A DNA stretch of 64,000 bases from Pycnococcus provasolii. Taxonomy: Eukaryota > Chlorophyta > Pseudoscourfieldiophyceae > Pseudoscourfieldiales > Pycnococcaceae. Location of the stretch: the NCBI GenBank assembly GCA_938743325.2, contig OW568867.1:496001-560000 (forward strand), given 5' to 3'. Numbering within the stretch: position 1 is the first letter of the stretch; every line of letters begins with the position of its first letter. This document shows, in pieces, positions 1 to 12,400 of the stretch. The notes under the pieces were generated by a model that did not search any database, had not been told where the DNA came from, and saw only the letters and a list, made by a program, of their open reading frames with translations. Position numbers and translations under genes: made by a program.

Positions 1-306
1 GAGGGCCTCCAGCGCCTTGCGCTCCTTCTTCGAGAGCTTGTTCTGCGTGAGGCCCTTGGCCGCCATGTCACGGCGTCTCGCCTCCTCGCGCTTCGCCTCC
101 TTGGCAGCGCGACGCTCAGCCTTGCGAGCCTGCTTCGCGCGCTCGGTGTTGACGAGCTCCTCGATCTTGGAGTTCACAGTGACGGCGCGGAATGCGTCAA
201 ATCCTGGTCCGTTTTTCAGCTCCGCCATCTGCGTGGGTGTCAGTTCGGAGAACTTGGCCACCTCGAAGTTGGTGTTGTTGTTGGCGGAGAAGGCGTCGAC
301 ACTCAT
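1..306 (-). CDS. Small basic hypothetical protein, paralogue A (3' end outside window)
   Basis: The frame reads from an ATG at 306 to the window edge without a stop (102 codons). The product is small, highly charged and probably helical: an N-terminal part with the segment FSELTPTQMAELK, then a Lys/Arg/Glu/Ala-rich C-terminal half (RKAERRAAKEAKREEARRR) ending KLSKKERKALEAL. The closest relative is the divergent gene at 1682-1981, and by comparison only two residues and the stop should lie beyond base 1. The last ~60 codons are almost identical at DNA level, while the first 12-15 residues differ completely (MSVDAFSANNNTNFEVAKF here). I do not recognise the family. The basic helix could bind nucleic acid or ribosomes, but that is inference. 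Confidence 0.75.
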   Translation of the reverse strand, partial: MSVDAFSANNNTNFEVAKFSELTPTQMAELKNGPGFDAFRAVTVNSKIEELVNTERAKQARKAERRAAKEAKREEARRRDMAAKGLTQNKLSKKERKALEAL

Positions 307-1681
307 CTATTGTTGATAATATAGTGTGATTGCATTGTGAGAAGATAAGATGAGAGAATATAGTCTGCAGGGTTTTGATTTGTTTTGATTTGGTTGCAAA
401 AAAAGGAGGGGAGCAGTGCAAGAAGCAAAGAAACACGAACGTGTTAAGACAAGCTTAAGGACATACCTGGCTAGATTGAAAGGTTAAGGTAAAGTAAGAA
501 GAAAAGGGGAAGTAGGTACGTAAGAAGTTGATTGCAGAGCAAAGAATGAAGCTTAGAAGGATGGAGATGCCGGGAGCGAGGCCGAGGAGGGGCGAGGCCG
601 AGGAGGAGAGGCGAAGAGGCACACTCCTCCTCCCAGTCACCAGTGCCAGTGGTGTGTGAGGCTGACAGCGCGAAGCATGGCCTGTGGTAACGGGTATCCA
701 CCTTCTTGATCTGGATTCCGCTCACACTTTGGTTTGCTTTTTCCACAAATGACTCACTCCAAAGGTTTCTTTTTCCTGGCATTTTGCGAATAAATTGCCT
801 CGGCAACTTGCAAGTTTTCCTGTTGTTTCATGGGTGGGTTTTGGTGGCGATGCATCCACATTCCATGGCATTTTTTGCATGCTCGCTATTCCGTAGCCTA
901 TTTGGCATGCTTGCCATGGCCATTTTGGTCCTCTGTCAGTCTTTGACTCTTTGTACGCATTTTCCGTGGAATTTCTCCAAAACGCGTCAACCTCCGAAAA
1001 AAGGGGGCAATCTTCGCGATAATGCCTACGTGGAATCGCTGAATATCTCATCGACAGCGAGAACACGGAAGAGAAGGGGACACGTGACAGGTATCCATGT
1101 CATCCGCAGTGACAGGTCAGACGCGACGCGCTCCTTCCAGACATCTCTTTCTGTCTTTCCCCTCGCTTCTCTCCACACAGTTACTTTATGTGATGGAAGA
1201 AGGATAAGAACGGATCCATAGTTCCATACCGGTCGGTAAAGTAGAAAGGAAGAGCGGTGCGCGTCGTCGCGACGTCGCCACTCGCCCGCCCCCAAGGAGT
1301 TGTCCTAAATTGTTTTATGATCCAAGTTTTTCGCATACATGGTTGTGTGACTCCATCCATAAACTAGTTCTCTACGATAGTTAAGGTCAGACGGGTGAGA
1401 CGAGGGGCCTCGTCGTGCTTCTCTTACAGTACAGTAGTCTCTTGAGTGGTAAGAAGGGTTCAGAAGGTCGTTTCCAGTCGTTAACAGATACAGTAGATTC
1501 CGAGAGAGAGAAGAAAAACTCTGACGTGTCGTTGTCCGTGTAGAAAGAACCTCCACTGGCCTTCTCCTCCCTCCTCCTCCTCTCTCCCCATCACCACGCG
1601 CTCCATCCCATCCTTTCCTTCATTCTTACCCCTTCATCACAACAGACTTCACAGACCCTCTTTGATATTCCAACACACACC
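307..1681. other. Shared 5' intergenic region of two divergent paralogues
   Basis: A 1.37 kb stretch lies between the divergent start codons. I see no convincing gene: open frames on both strands have no recognisable domain and atypical composition. The last ~120 bases before the ATG at 1682 are a C/T-rich tract, probably the 5' UTR and core promoter of that gene. Confidence 0.5.
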
Positions 1682-1981
1682 ATGGAGACTCTGAAAGATA
1701 CCAAGTTCACCGTCGGCAAGTTCTCCGACCTCACACCCACGCAGATGGCGGAGCTGAAAGACGGACCAGGATTTGATGCCTTCCGTGCCGTGGCGGTGAA
1801 CTCCAAGATCGAGACGCTCGTCAACGCCGAGCGCGAGAAGCAGGCTCGCAAGGCTGAGCGTCGCGCTGCCAAGGAGGCGAAGCGCGAGGAGGCGAGACGC
1901 CGCGACGCGGCGGCCAAGGGCCTCACGCAGAACAAACTCTCGAAGAAGGAGCGCAAGGCGCTCGAGGCGCTCGAGGCTTGA
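1682..1981 (+). CDS. Small basic hypothetical protein, paralogue B
   Basis: A complete 99-codon frame starts at the ATG at 1682, behind a C/T-rich leader, and ends in TGA. It is the full-length partner of the gene on the opposite strand at 1-306. It has a unique start (METLKDTKFTVGKF), the shared FSDLTPTQMAELKDGPGFDAFRAVAVNSKIE block, then a basic helical tail ending KLSKKERKALEALEA. No transmembrane segment or organelle-targeting peptide is obvious. Near-identity of the C-terminal DNA with the other copy, including silent sites, points to recent duplication or gene conversion. Function not recognised. Confidence 0.8.
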   Translation: METLKDTKFTVGKFSDLTPTQMAELKDGPGFDAFRAVAVNSKIETLVNAEREKQARKAERRAAKEAKREEARRRDAAAKGLTQNKLSKKERKALEALEA

Positions 1982-2190
1982 GAGTGTGCTTTAGAAAAAA
2001 CTTATTACTTTACGTTTGCAGTAAAACTTATACAACAAATACATAAAAATTCAATCTTTCATTATTGTCACTCTTCTATTATTACACATTGTTGTTGTTG
2101 AGACACAACAAGAAGTGAAAAAAAAAAACCGAAACATCAAAAGTAGAGAAAAAGGAAAAGCGGGTTTTGCTTGCGTGCGTGTCGTCTTCT

Positions 2191-2764
2191 TCACAGCCCA
2201 AGCGCCTCTGGCGGAGGTGGCTGCATCGACGCCCCACGCCCGTCGAGCGCAGACACCACAGCCAAGTAACCAAGGCCCATGGCCAGGCTGAGAACACCCG
2301 TAATGATAGCCGTTAGCTGACCGTCGCGAAGCTCGCCGCCATCCGCCAAGCGCTCCACCTCCGTGAAGTCGTATTCGTTCGGTGCTCTGTGTTGCGTTTG
2401 TGTTTGTGCTGGCAGTTAGTTACTGGTTGGTGTGAGTTGGGTGGGTGGGTGGGTGGGTGGTGGTGGATAATATGCGGGGCATAAATATAAAAAGAAACAG
2501 AATGCGGGAACAAACGAAATGAAAAAAATAAGCAGAATGAGGAACGCACCTCTCGGCCTTGATGCGCTCGCTGTCGACGACGTCAAACGACGAAGACGAA
2601 GACGAAGTCGTCGTCGTCGTTGTCGCCTTGGAGTCGCCGTCGTCTGCAGCGCGAACGAGCGAAAGCCGTCTGCTTTGCGGTGCTCGCTTTCCAAGCACTC
2701 GAACACGAGCACCGTGCACTCCCCCGAACTTTCGCGTGGCGGTTGTCGTCGTCGTCGTCGCCAT
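2191..2764 (-). CDS. Plastid-targeted single-pass membrane protein, two exons
   Basis: CDS is complement(join(2191..2386,2550..2764)), 136 residues. Exon 1 starts at the ATG at 2764 and ends ...GCCGAGAG before a GTGCGT donor at 2549. The 163-nt intron ends in CACAG, and exon 2 keeps frame to TGA at 2191-2193. The first ~60 residues are Thr/Ser/Arg-rich and look like a plastid transit peptide. The mature part is NEYDFTEVERLADGGELRDGQ followed by one hydrophobic segment (LTAIITGVLSLAMGLGYLAVVS) and a short proline-rich tail. It resembles small thylakoid or envelope proteins of the green lineage, but I cannot name the family. The splice junctions are inferred from consensus and frame only. Confidence 0.65.
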
Positions 2765-2862
2765 GGCGATGTCGAAAGATGAAAAGAGGAGAAACGAGTG
2801 GCGGAGAGGAGGAGGAGGAGGAGGGAGTCAAGGACAACTATTTTCTCACAATAAGTATTGTA

Positions 2863-2961
2863 GACAGGGGATACCGGTTCAAAATCTCCTGTATGATATC
2901 TGTAAACCTGGGTTCGAATCCCAGTGAGACCTTCATGTAGGTCTCATCGTGTAAGTTTTTT
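2863..2961 (+). tRNA. Possible circularly permuted tRNA gene (Gln-like ends)
   Basis: A canonical T-arm is present at 2908-2924: stem CTGGG, loop TTCGAAT, stem CCCAG. It is followed at once by TGAGACC (2925-2931), as for a 3' acceptor strand, and a T at the discriminator position. No matching 5' acceptor strand lies upstream. After only eight bases, the exact complement GGTCTCA occurs at 2940-2946, followed by TCGTGTAAG and six Ts. GGTCTCATCGTGTAA resembles the 5' end of eukaryotic tRNA-Gln, and the T-arm with acceptor also matches tRNA-Gln. The order 3' part, spacer, 5' part, T-run is that of permuted tRNA genes known from red algae and prasinophytes. I could not place a convincing anticodon arm, so the isotype and activity are uncertain; a relic is possible. 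Confidence 0.45.
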
Positions 2962-3437
2962 CTCGAGTTTGACCGAAATCGAGGATTTGCACAATACATT
3001 TTACTAATAATCCTCCCACAAGCAGACAGTGGTTAGTAGTAAGTTTTGTACCCAAAACAACCCAAAACCCAAAAAAAACAATCACTTATACGCCAATCAA
3101 AACCTAGCACCAGTAAGCTTCCATTTTCACCAGCACTCCAGCAACAAACACAAACACCATCTTACAAAACAACACACCTGAAGGACTTTGAAATCCACAC
3201 GATTTACTGTGCCTCCTTTTTTTTTTTGCTTGTGAACGCCCACAAGGCGTGACTTTCTGACGTCTATTCACGTTCTCACCCTTAACAGGTCCTCTGTACA
3301 CTTCATTCTTACTTTCAACGACCTCGGAGAGGACGCGAGGTGTGTGACGATGTAAGTTTTTTTTATTATCGGAGTGATACTCCATGTAACGTTACACCTA
3401 TTACTACGGTCTTCATTGTTTGATCTTTCATGTATGA
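2962..3437. other. Intergenic, no gene seen
   Basis: AT-richer sequence between the permuted tRNA-like locus and the 3' end of the large channel gene. It has A-rich and T-rich runs (3070-3080, 3220-3229) but no domain-bearing frame. It probably includes the 3' UTR of the channel gene. Confidence 0.4.
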
Positions 3438-6400
3438 TTATTCTTGCTCATGTGAACTCGCCTCTGCTGCTGCAAGTGGCGGCGGCTCAGGATGAACCAG
3501 TTCCGCATTCTCCTCCTCCTCCTCCTCCCCTGCTGCTGCAAGTGGCGGCGGCTCAGGATGAACCAGTTCCGCATTCTCCTCCTTATCCTCCTCCTCCTCC
3601 CCTGCTGCTGCAAGTGGCGGCGGCTCAGGATGAACAAGTTCCGCATTCTCCTCCTCCTCCTCCTCCTCCTCCCCTGCTGCTGCAAGTGGCGGCGGCTCAG
3701 GATGAACAACTTCCGCATTCTCCTCCTCCTCCTCATCCTTCTCCTTCTCCTCCTCATTCGGCAGAAGAATCTCTCGAATGCCACCTGGTGGGAATGCTTC
3801 TCTTTCTCCCATCATCTCCTCCTCCTCCTCCTCCTCCATCACCATCCCTGGAATAAACTCACGTTCATTCAGCCTTGCGCTAGATCTCGAATTCGGCCTA
3901 CTGCTGCTCAGTCTCTCCTCCTCATGCACCGTCTCACCAGCTTCCATGGCAACGACGTCTGTCCTTTCCTCCTCCTCCTCCTCCTCCTCCTCCACCACTC
4001 GAGGCTCTGGGTATGCCCCTTCACTTGGCTCCACCACAATCAATGGCACCTCCTTCTCCTCCTCCTCCTGCTCCTCCTCCAGCTGATCATCATCAAATTT
4101 CATCAATGGCTTCTCTGTAGAAACCTCCACTTTCCTCTCCTCTTTGCTGCTCACAATCATTTGCCCAACATCCTTCAGAAGAGGATTCGACATCCACTCC
4201 TCATCCTTCCACCTCTTTGTTGGCCACAAAACGTTTTCAGCCGCCACTTGACGCTCCTCCTCCACGCTCTTGTGGTGCGCCACGTCCGCCTTCAATATCT
4301 GCAGGAACACGTCACACATCACACCAATCACTTCGCACATCTCCAATGTAATGCTTGACATGCCACGAGCGGTGTCACGGCCACGCTGCAGCGTAGCCTG
4401 TACCAATTTAGGTCCTCTCAGTCTCCAAAACTCCGACCCAGACTTCGTGCCAACGTCGTGCACCACCCGCTTGCCCACAAGACTGCATGCGCGCATCTCC
4501 ACCTCGCGAAGCTCACTCTCCGACATCGCACGAACCATGCGCTCCACGGCGCCTAGCGTGAGCGGCCGATAGCGCCGCGTGCTATCATCCCATAGCTCTC
4601 GCACACCCTCGTCGCCGAACACGTACGCGTACTCGGCGGTTGGAACAAAGCTGTACAGCATGTAGTCAATCTTATCAAACGAAGCGTCAGCATTCTTCTT
4701 CGCGGAGATCTTCAGTTTCGACGACACCAAAGCGAACAAGCCGCTACCAGCACCGCTACCAGCACCGCTACCAGCACCGCTACCAGCACCGCCACCACCT
4801 GCTTTCTTCCACCTGCTAACCACCTTTTTCCTTGCGTCGCTGCGCTGGCCATGTGCAATGCCTTGGTGCAGGTTGCAGATCATTTCACCGAGTGCCACCG
4901 CACCAAGGTTGCCAACAACGGGAAGCTGTATCTCGTAACGATCAGCCTGGTTCATACGAAGCCATCGTGCAGCATCGGTAGCAAGCCCATCCTTGGCGAC
5001 GTTCCCCTTCGTGACAGCCGTGTCATCGTCATCTGTCTTCTTGTCAACCACCCCGTCTGTGAGGTCCTCAGATCGATCAGCCGCCTTTTGCAATTTGCTC
5101 AGCGAATTGCTGAGCGACCTCTTCATCTCCCGCGCCTCGCGGCGCTCGCTCGCTGAGGTTGCGTTCGACTGAGCCTCCTTGCTCTGCATCAAATTCCTCC
5201 TCGCCTTGGACCACATCAAATTCATCTTCTCCATTCGTGCGCCATGGGCATGTATGCTGCTCCCAATCTCCGCAGCGGTGGAAGCCTCCGAATCAACCTC
5301 CACGTGCACACGCATCAGCGCATCGAGCAGTGCAACTTTGGCCCCAAGAGGTATGGAGACTTTCGGCGTGGAGACATTTGAGGATTGCAGTATCGGCATC
5401 ATACCCGCGGGTCCAGAGAAACGCACCGCATCCGAAACGTCCACAAACCGTTGCTCCGGCGTCCTCGTCATCTGAAACGTCGACATGACTTTAGCCACTC
5501 GCCAACGCGCGACGGCGACGTCGCGACTTTCTTCTTCACAAGCATCTCTCACGATTTCGTCGACGATGGTATCAACTTCCTCCTCCTCCTCCTCCTGACG
5601 AGTCAGCTCAGCCGCAGCCGTGCGCAGGGAACCACCGCCTTCAGTCCGATTCTCGTCATCCTCGCTATGCGAAACGCTCTCGAGCACAGCGCCACGCGTA
5701 GCCCCGGACTTCGGATCCAGCAGTATGTCAGTCGGGTGCACCGACGCATGCTTGCCCTTGTGCCTGCGAGTCGACGCTCCAACCCTTAAAAATGCAGCGG
5801 CATATGAATTCAGATGCATCGCCTTTATAATTGCCAACATCTTTCGCAGCCCCGGCCTGTACCAAGATCCTTCCTCAGATGCCTGGGTGAAAATACGTTC
5901 CCCCTCGCCAGCATGCGCTTGTCGGTACTCTTCCGATGCCCGTATTCGCCCTCGCTCCTCGCAAAACAGATCCGTGACAATTGCGACGTAGAACTGGGCT
6001 AGCATGTATACGGTCACAAGAGGGTAGAACGTAAACACCGCGCCGAGGCATACGTACTCGGCAGTACTCTGAACAACATTCTTTGGGGCGAGCGTGTCTT
6101 TCGCAAGCCCCGCGAGGTCGCCAAGCACATATTCGTATAGCGCCCAATGCGCTTCCTCAACCTTGCTGAGCAGCTTGACGCGATCGCCAATCACGATATG
6201 AACGATGAACGCACACCCCCAAGTCAACACGATCATCACGACGGAAAGCACAATCAAGTCCGGCATGCCGCGCTGCGTGGAGCGCACGATGGCATAGAAC
6301 GCGGTGGAACCGCCCAGAAGCTTGAAGATGTTTCCTGCGATTAGAATCACGATAGGAGCTTGGGCAAAGAGAAAGCTATACCATATATTTGTCATGCTGT

Positions 6401-9400
6401 CAATACGCTCTAGCGTGCTCACGTAGGCATCTCGCGAGCTGGCATCCAATGGCAGAGATGAGCGGTAAGCGCCGCCAGGAACCCCCGCCTGCGCGTCCTG
6501 CGGCGGTGCAAGGCGCTTGGGCAGGAGAAGGCGAGCCTTCGCCGACCCGTCGTTATCGTAGAACTGGTACCCATCGTCATACGTGAATGTACGCACGAAC
6601 TCGAATGAATACCACCATTGGAGCATGATTGAAATCGCAATCAAAGATGGCATCGCGACGTTGGTGAAATCTGACAAGATGGTCCACGCACTTTGCAGCG
6701 CAACGTTCTTCACAACCACCAAACGCTGCCTCTTTCTTGCCTCGGCTATTCCACGCATCGCGCGCTTAGCAAATGCGTGCGCTTGATTCATCACGAGAAC
6801 CATGGAAATGATCGCCACCAGGATCTCCATGACGAATCGAGTTACGCCAGCCATACTCTGAAAGTAGTATCGAATCGGAAGGACCACGTACTGCGATTCA
6901 GCAAGAATCTCGCCGCTTAATCCGCGCGAGAAGCTAATCGACAGGTCAACGATTGTCTCCAGCTTCGCGTTGTGCATTGGCATGCGTACAGTCACCGTCT
7001 CAGTGTGATTGTCCATGAATCTTCCCGCGGCGATCGACGTGAGCATCTTTCGAGCACCAAATCCCGAGACAACACCCGTGATGAACACGTCAAATCTCGT
7101 TTCAGATCCAGAACTTGTGTCCCCGTACTCGTAGCTCGTGTTGTAGAAAGCGTAAGGTTTTCCATCAGCCCGAATCTCACCCCGGCCAGTGTCGTAGAAA
7201 GCACCCCTGAAAGGCTCCAGCGAAGGCTCGTACAGTACCTTACTCAAAATCTCACCGGACGAATCTCTCATGCCCATAATCGAAATGGACGGGTCGTAGC
7301 CAAATGGAGCACCAACCGAGGTGACTCCACATCCTCCCCTTGGCAAAAAGGAAGAAAAGCGTCCCGCAACTGCCTGACAACCTACCGCTTGCTTGCGGCG
7401 CACCGTGCGAATTTGCATTCCTCCAATGACGCGTAAGTCTTCGACAGCACCAATGCTGCGTGGTCGGCGATAAGCTCTCCAGTTCACCTGTGCCAAGTCT
7501 TCCATGGCAATTTGACTGCCATCGTCTGCTGCAATGTAGCCAGCCCATCCTCCTTCGAGCGCTTCTTCCGCCGACGCTTGTATATTTTGGATGGATTTAT
7601 CTGGCGTTCGACTCCCACGAGCACTAACGCGCAAAAGCTTACGTCCACTTCGTGATGGATCCATCAGAGGTTGCAGTACTCCCCCAGGTTGGTCCGTTCC
7701 ATTTTGTGCCATGGAAGGGATCGTCGTCGTCGTCGTCGTCATCGTCGTCGTCGCCGTCGCCGTCGCCGTCGTCACTGTGCTTGCATTATGCGTTCGGATC
7801 ATGTACTCAGCAAATATCGAATCCTCTCTCAGTCCGGAACGATTGCAAGCCGGAAATTCCGCCGAAGATGAGGCATAATTGCTCTTCAGCGACTGCGCTC
7901 GTGAAGCCACGCTTTCTTCCAGATTGGCGAGCAGCTGCATGCTCGCCGCCAACTGGCTGGGCATAATGGTCTGAGCCTCATTGAGCGCTTCCAGGGCAGC
8001 CACCAGCTGTTCCGTCAGCGCCAGAAGCTCCTGTGCCATACGCGTGGCATTTGCCTGTCCGCTTGCCGCATTTTGGAATATGTCTCGAACGTCAGTGACG
8101 AGTTGCATTTGCCCCGTGCTTTCGTCAGCTCCGAGTGCCAGCAAACGCATCTGCAGATTCGCATCGTCGGTACTGTCAACAACAGCCTTGGCGGAGACGA
8201 GGGCCGCGTCAATCTTGAGGCGGATGTACTCTGGTCCAGAAGTCGCCGGAGACTTCGTAGCCATCGATGTTGGGACGATGGAGGCGCGACGCGTGGCTTC
8301 TCCAAGATTCCTGCGCAGCTGTGCTGGCGACTTGCCCACGCTTTGCACAACTGTTGCTGCAAAGATGTGCGAGCTAGCACCCGTCGACGTGCACGATGTG
8401 AGGTGCACGCCACCAACAGGAACGGACATTGCGTCTGCCACGCTGGCTCGTGTTTGCACAGACAAACTAGTCGTGGCATCGGATAGTGCTGCACTGCAAT
8501 CCGTTGCATTCTCACTCTGCACAGTCACGTTCAATGTCTGTTGCGACCCTTCCACAATGTGGATTGCAAGATTACCTGTCGCCTCGCTTTTCTGTTCCCC
8601 ATTCTTGCTCGTCGCGGAGACGCTGAATGTGTACTCGCCCACTTCGCACTTGCCAGCGTTGAGGTTTGACGCGCTGCACTTCACCTCATCCGAGCTCTTG
8701 AATGTTACCGTCGCCGATAGGTCGCCTTCTGCTTCGCTGCTTGCCCTGGCGCCACAAAGCGGCCAAGACAAGTTCGCGTAAGCATTCGCACAAGCCTGCA
8801 CGGGGCCCGCGAGGTACGGCGCGTCATAAGGAACAGGTCGCTGACCAAAGAGGAAAAGGAACGGACCCTCCGACGAGGGTGGTGTAAGGAGCGTGATTTT
8901 TGGCGTCGAATCTGGCTCCGCCGAACCTTCGGAGAGAGCCGCGAGCTCGGCTGCCGCCGCGCACGTCACCGCCTCACACTTACCCTTTGGATCTTCCTCA
9001 GGACACCACGTCTCGCCCTCTGCACAAGGCGCAACGATATTGATTGTACGTGTGACGCTGCCCGTAAGTCCGGCGCTGTCATAGGCGGTGAACGTGATGG
9101 GAAACACCGAATCGACCGGCGCGGAAGTGTTCAGGCAGTGAGCAATGCCAGCCTGCTTCACGCGGTACTGCTTGCATCCGGTGGACATGCAGCTGTCGGG
9201 CGCACATGCCACCACTGCATCGAGGAGATCAGCCTCCTCGTCTTGCACCGTAACACCAGGCTCGCACAACTCAGAATTTCCCTCGCCACACATCGCGTAC
9301 GGCTTGAAACGAGGGAGTTTGAGCACAACACCGTCAACGGCATCCGTGCTCTTGAGCGTTACCGCCGGCGGATTGTTCACGGCCACAGTCTCCGTTTCCT

Positions 9401-12400
9401 CCGTCTCCAGGTCACCCGCACATGGCACACCCTCAGGTGTACATGTCACTTCATCTGCACACGCTTCGTATCCATCTGGACAGCTGACAAGCTTCTTCAC
9501 CTTTCGCGTGACAGAGGCTGTTTGCTCGGCCGAGTCAGTGACGGAGAAGACAATCTCGTGTATGCCTGGCTCGGCAAGCTGCGTCGCACATCCATCGAGG
9601 CCGTCGCTCTTGAATGACTTGCCGCACACTTCCACCATATCATTCAGGTCACTCGTAACCTTGCTCGTCGCGGTGGCACCGCGGTCGCAGAGAGCGCTCA
9701 TCTCGGCATCCGGCGGGCACTTGCTGTACCCGGCATCCGCAGGTACGACTGGAAATGCCTCACCGAGCAGCTGAATGGTTGGCGGCGGTGGCGGCGACGG
9801 CGCCGGTTCGTCTGATGCTCCGATATCGGCATCGCACGAGCCTGCGGCATTGCTACATTTTCCACTTGAGCAAAGCGTGTCACCGTCACCCTCCTCTTTT
9901 GGACAGGCTTTTACCACCTTGATCCAACGCTGCACCTCAGGTGCCTCGTTGCCCGCTTCATCACGCAGCGTGTAGCGGATAACTTGATACTCACCTTCGA
10001 ATGGTTGCCAAGTATCCACCGTATCATTACCGAACACATTCGCCGTGAGAGGCACCATCGTATTGTTATCCCCAACCAAGTCGTAGGCATCCACGCCTTC
10101 GTCGGTATACTTCGAGCCTTGCATCACCTCCACGACCAGCACAACCATGCCCGAAGGTGTATTGCCGTATTCGCCATTTCCTCGCAATTGCATGATGGGA
10201 GGTGTCGTGTCCACAGGAGGTGGTTCCGGCGTGCTAGCTGCTGCAGCACCATCTTCCGAGCTGTCGACGCAGAAGCCTGATACCGTGCATGTGCCGTCGC
10301 CGCACGTCGGAAGCTCATTCGGGTCCTCACACGGATTTTCCACGGAAACCTCTCGTGTCGCATTCGCCATATTTGCCGCCTCGTCGACGCAGCGATATGC
10401 GACGGTGTAGACACCTATACGAGACGTGTTAACCTCAGGTACGACTTCATTGGAAGTACCGTAGGTGATGCGCGTTTCGTCGATGGAAATCAGACCATCA
10501 CGGTCGTCCGTGCAGGTTGCTCCTGCGTCGACGTAAGGGCTCGAATCGAGCAGACGCACCGTAACACGCGAATCTCCCTTAATTGCTATGACGGGGGCAT
10601 TGGTATCCGGTGGCAAAGGAGCGGCGGTTGTGGCCGATTCCGTCTCATCTTCATTTGTCGCCGCGAGGATGGGAGGAGGAGATGGAGGAGGAGATGGAGG
10701 TGGAGATGGAGGTGGAGATGGAGGTGGAGATGGAGGTGGAGATGGAGATGGAGGTGGCGGCGGTGAAGGCGGCGGCGAAGGAGGAGGAGACGGAGATGTT
10801 GGTGGAGGTGGAGGAGAGGGAGGAGGAGATGGAGGTGGAGATGGAGGTGGTGAAGGTGGAGGAGGTGGAGGAGATGGAGGTGGAGATGGAGGTGGTGAAG
10901 GCGGCGGCGAAGGCGGCGGGGAAGGAGGTGGAGATGGAGGTGGTAAAAGCGGCGGCGGTGGACTCGCCTGACCAATTCCCGCAGTCCCCCCAAGGGAAAC
11001 GTCCAGACCCACCATGCCATTTTTAGCCATCATCGATGAAAGCTCTTCGTTGAATCCTCCATAGCTGTCACCAGTATTGACGGCATTTGATAGCGTGTCG
11101 GCGAACGACGCGGGAGCGGTGACGCGAACATTCAGAGTCATCGAGCCGAAGGGTAGGCTGCGACGGGTTGTGTTCGACGAAATCGAGTGCTCTGGCTCGG
11201 GATCCCCGTCTTTCCATATTGCCACGTAAACTTGCTCGTTGGCCACTGGGCTCAGGTCAGATACTGCACCTACCAGCACGTCTGTCACGGCCTCTGTGTA
11301 CATTTCCTCCATCGTGTCATCCCAAATCCCTCCTCCAGGTCCAACTGTTTGCAGAGAAAATTCTACCAGAGCTTGCTCCACGGGCGGTGGTGGAGAGGGT
11401 GGCGGAGGAGGAGATGGAGGTGGAGATGGAGGTGGAGATGGAGGGGGAGATGGAGGAGGAGGTGCACAGGCCGACAATACGTCGGTACCTGGCTGCCAAC
11501 GCACGTACACCACTTGCGATTCCACATTTCCGTTGTCGTGTGGATCCAGCACGACACTCGCGGGCAGCTGCACCTCCAAGTCCACAAACGAGCCGCACAC
11601 GCCGGTTGCAACACTCGGCTGAATCGTCACGTCGTATGCACTCGCGCTCGACGCGTTTAGATCCAGTGCCGTCACATCCAATGTGTACGTGACTGCCTGA
11701 TCAAACGTCGTGTTGCCCGTCTCCGTCACACCAGTCGTACGTACGACGAAGCTCGAAGGCAACAATCCCGCGACTGGCTCGCTCACCACGCCGTCGACGT
11801 TGTCGTACGGATCGTCTTCGAAAAACTCCAGTTTGAGTTCGATCTTCGCCGACGTGACGACCGCGGAGCTGTTCACATCGCCAGCGCGTCCATCGCTTAG
11901 GGCAAGGGTCGCATTTGGCTTGATCACATCGGGCGGCGGTGGAGTTGGTGGCGGAGGAAGAGGTGGTGGTGGAAATGGAGGAGGAGGTGCACAGGCCGAC
12001 AATACGTCGGTACCTGGCTGCCAACGCACGTACACCACTTGCGATTCCACATTTCCGTTGTCGTGTGGATCCAGCACGACACTCGCGGGCAGCTGCACCT
12101 CCAAGTCCACAAACGAGCCGCACACGCCGGTTGCAACACTCGGCTGAATCGTCACGTCGTATGCACTCGCGCTCGACGCGTTTAGATCCAGTGCCGTCAC
12201 ATCCAATGTGTACGTGACTGCCTGATCAAATGCCGTGTTGCCCGTCTCCGCCACACCAGTCGTACGTACGACGAAGCTCGAAGGCAACAATCCCGCGACT
12301 GGCTCGCTCACCACGCCGTCGACGTTGTCGTACGGATCGTCTTCGAAAAACTCCAGTTTGAGTTCGATCTTCGCCGACGTGACGACCGCGGAGCTGTTCA

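Noticed and set aside
722-1066. 114-codon open frame on the - strand between the paralogues
   Set aside because: No domain, no codon bias like the real genes, and overlapped by other frames of similar length.
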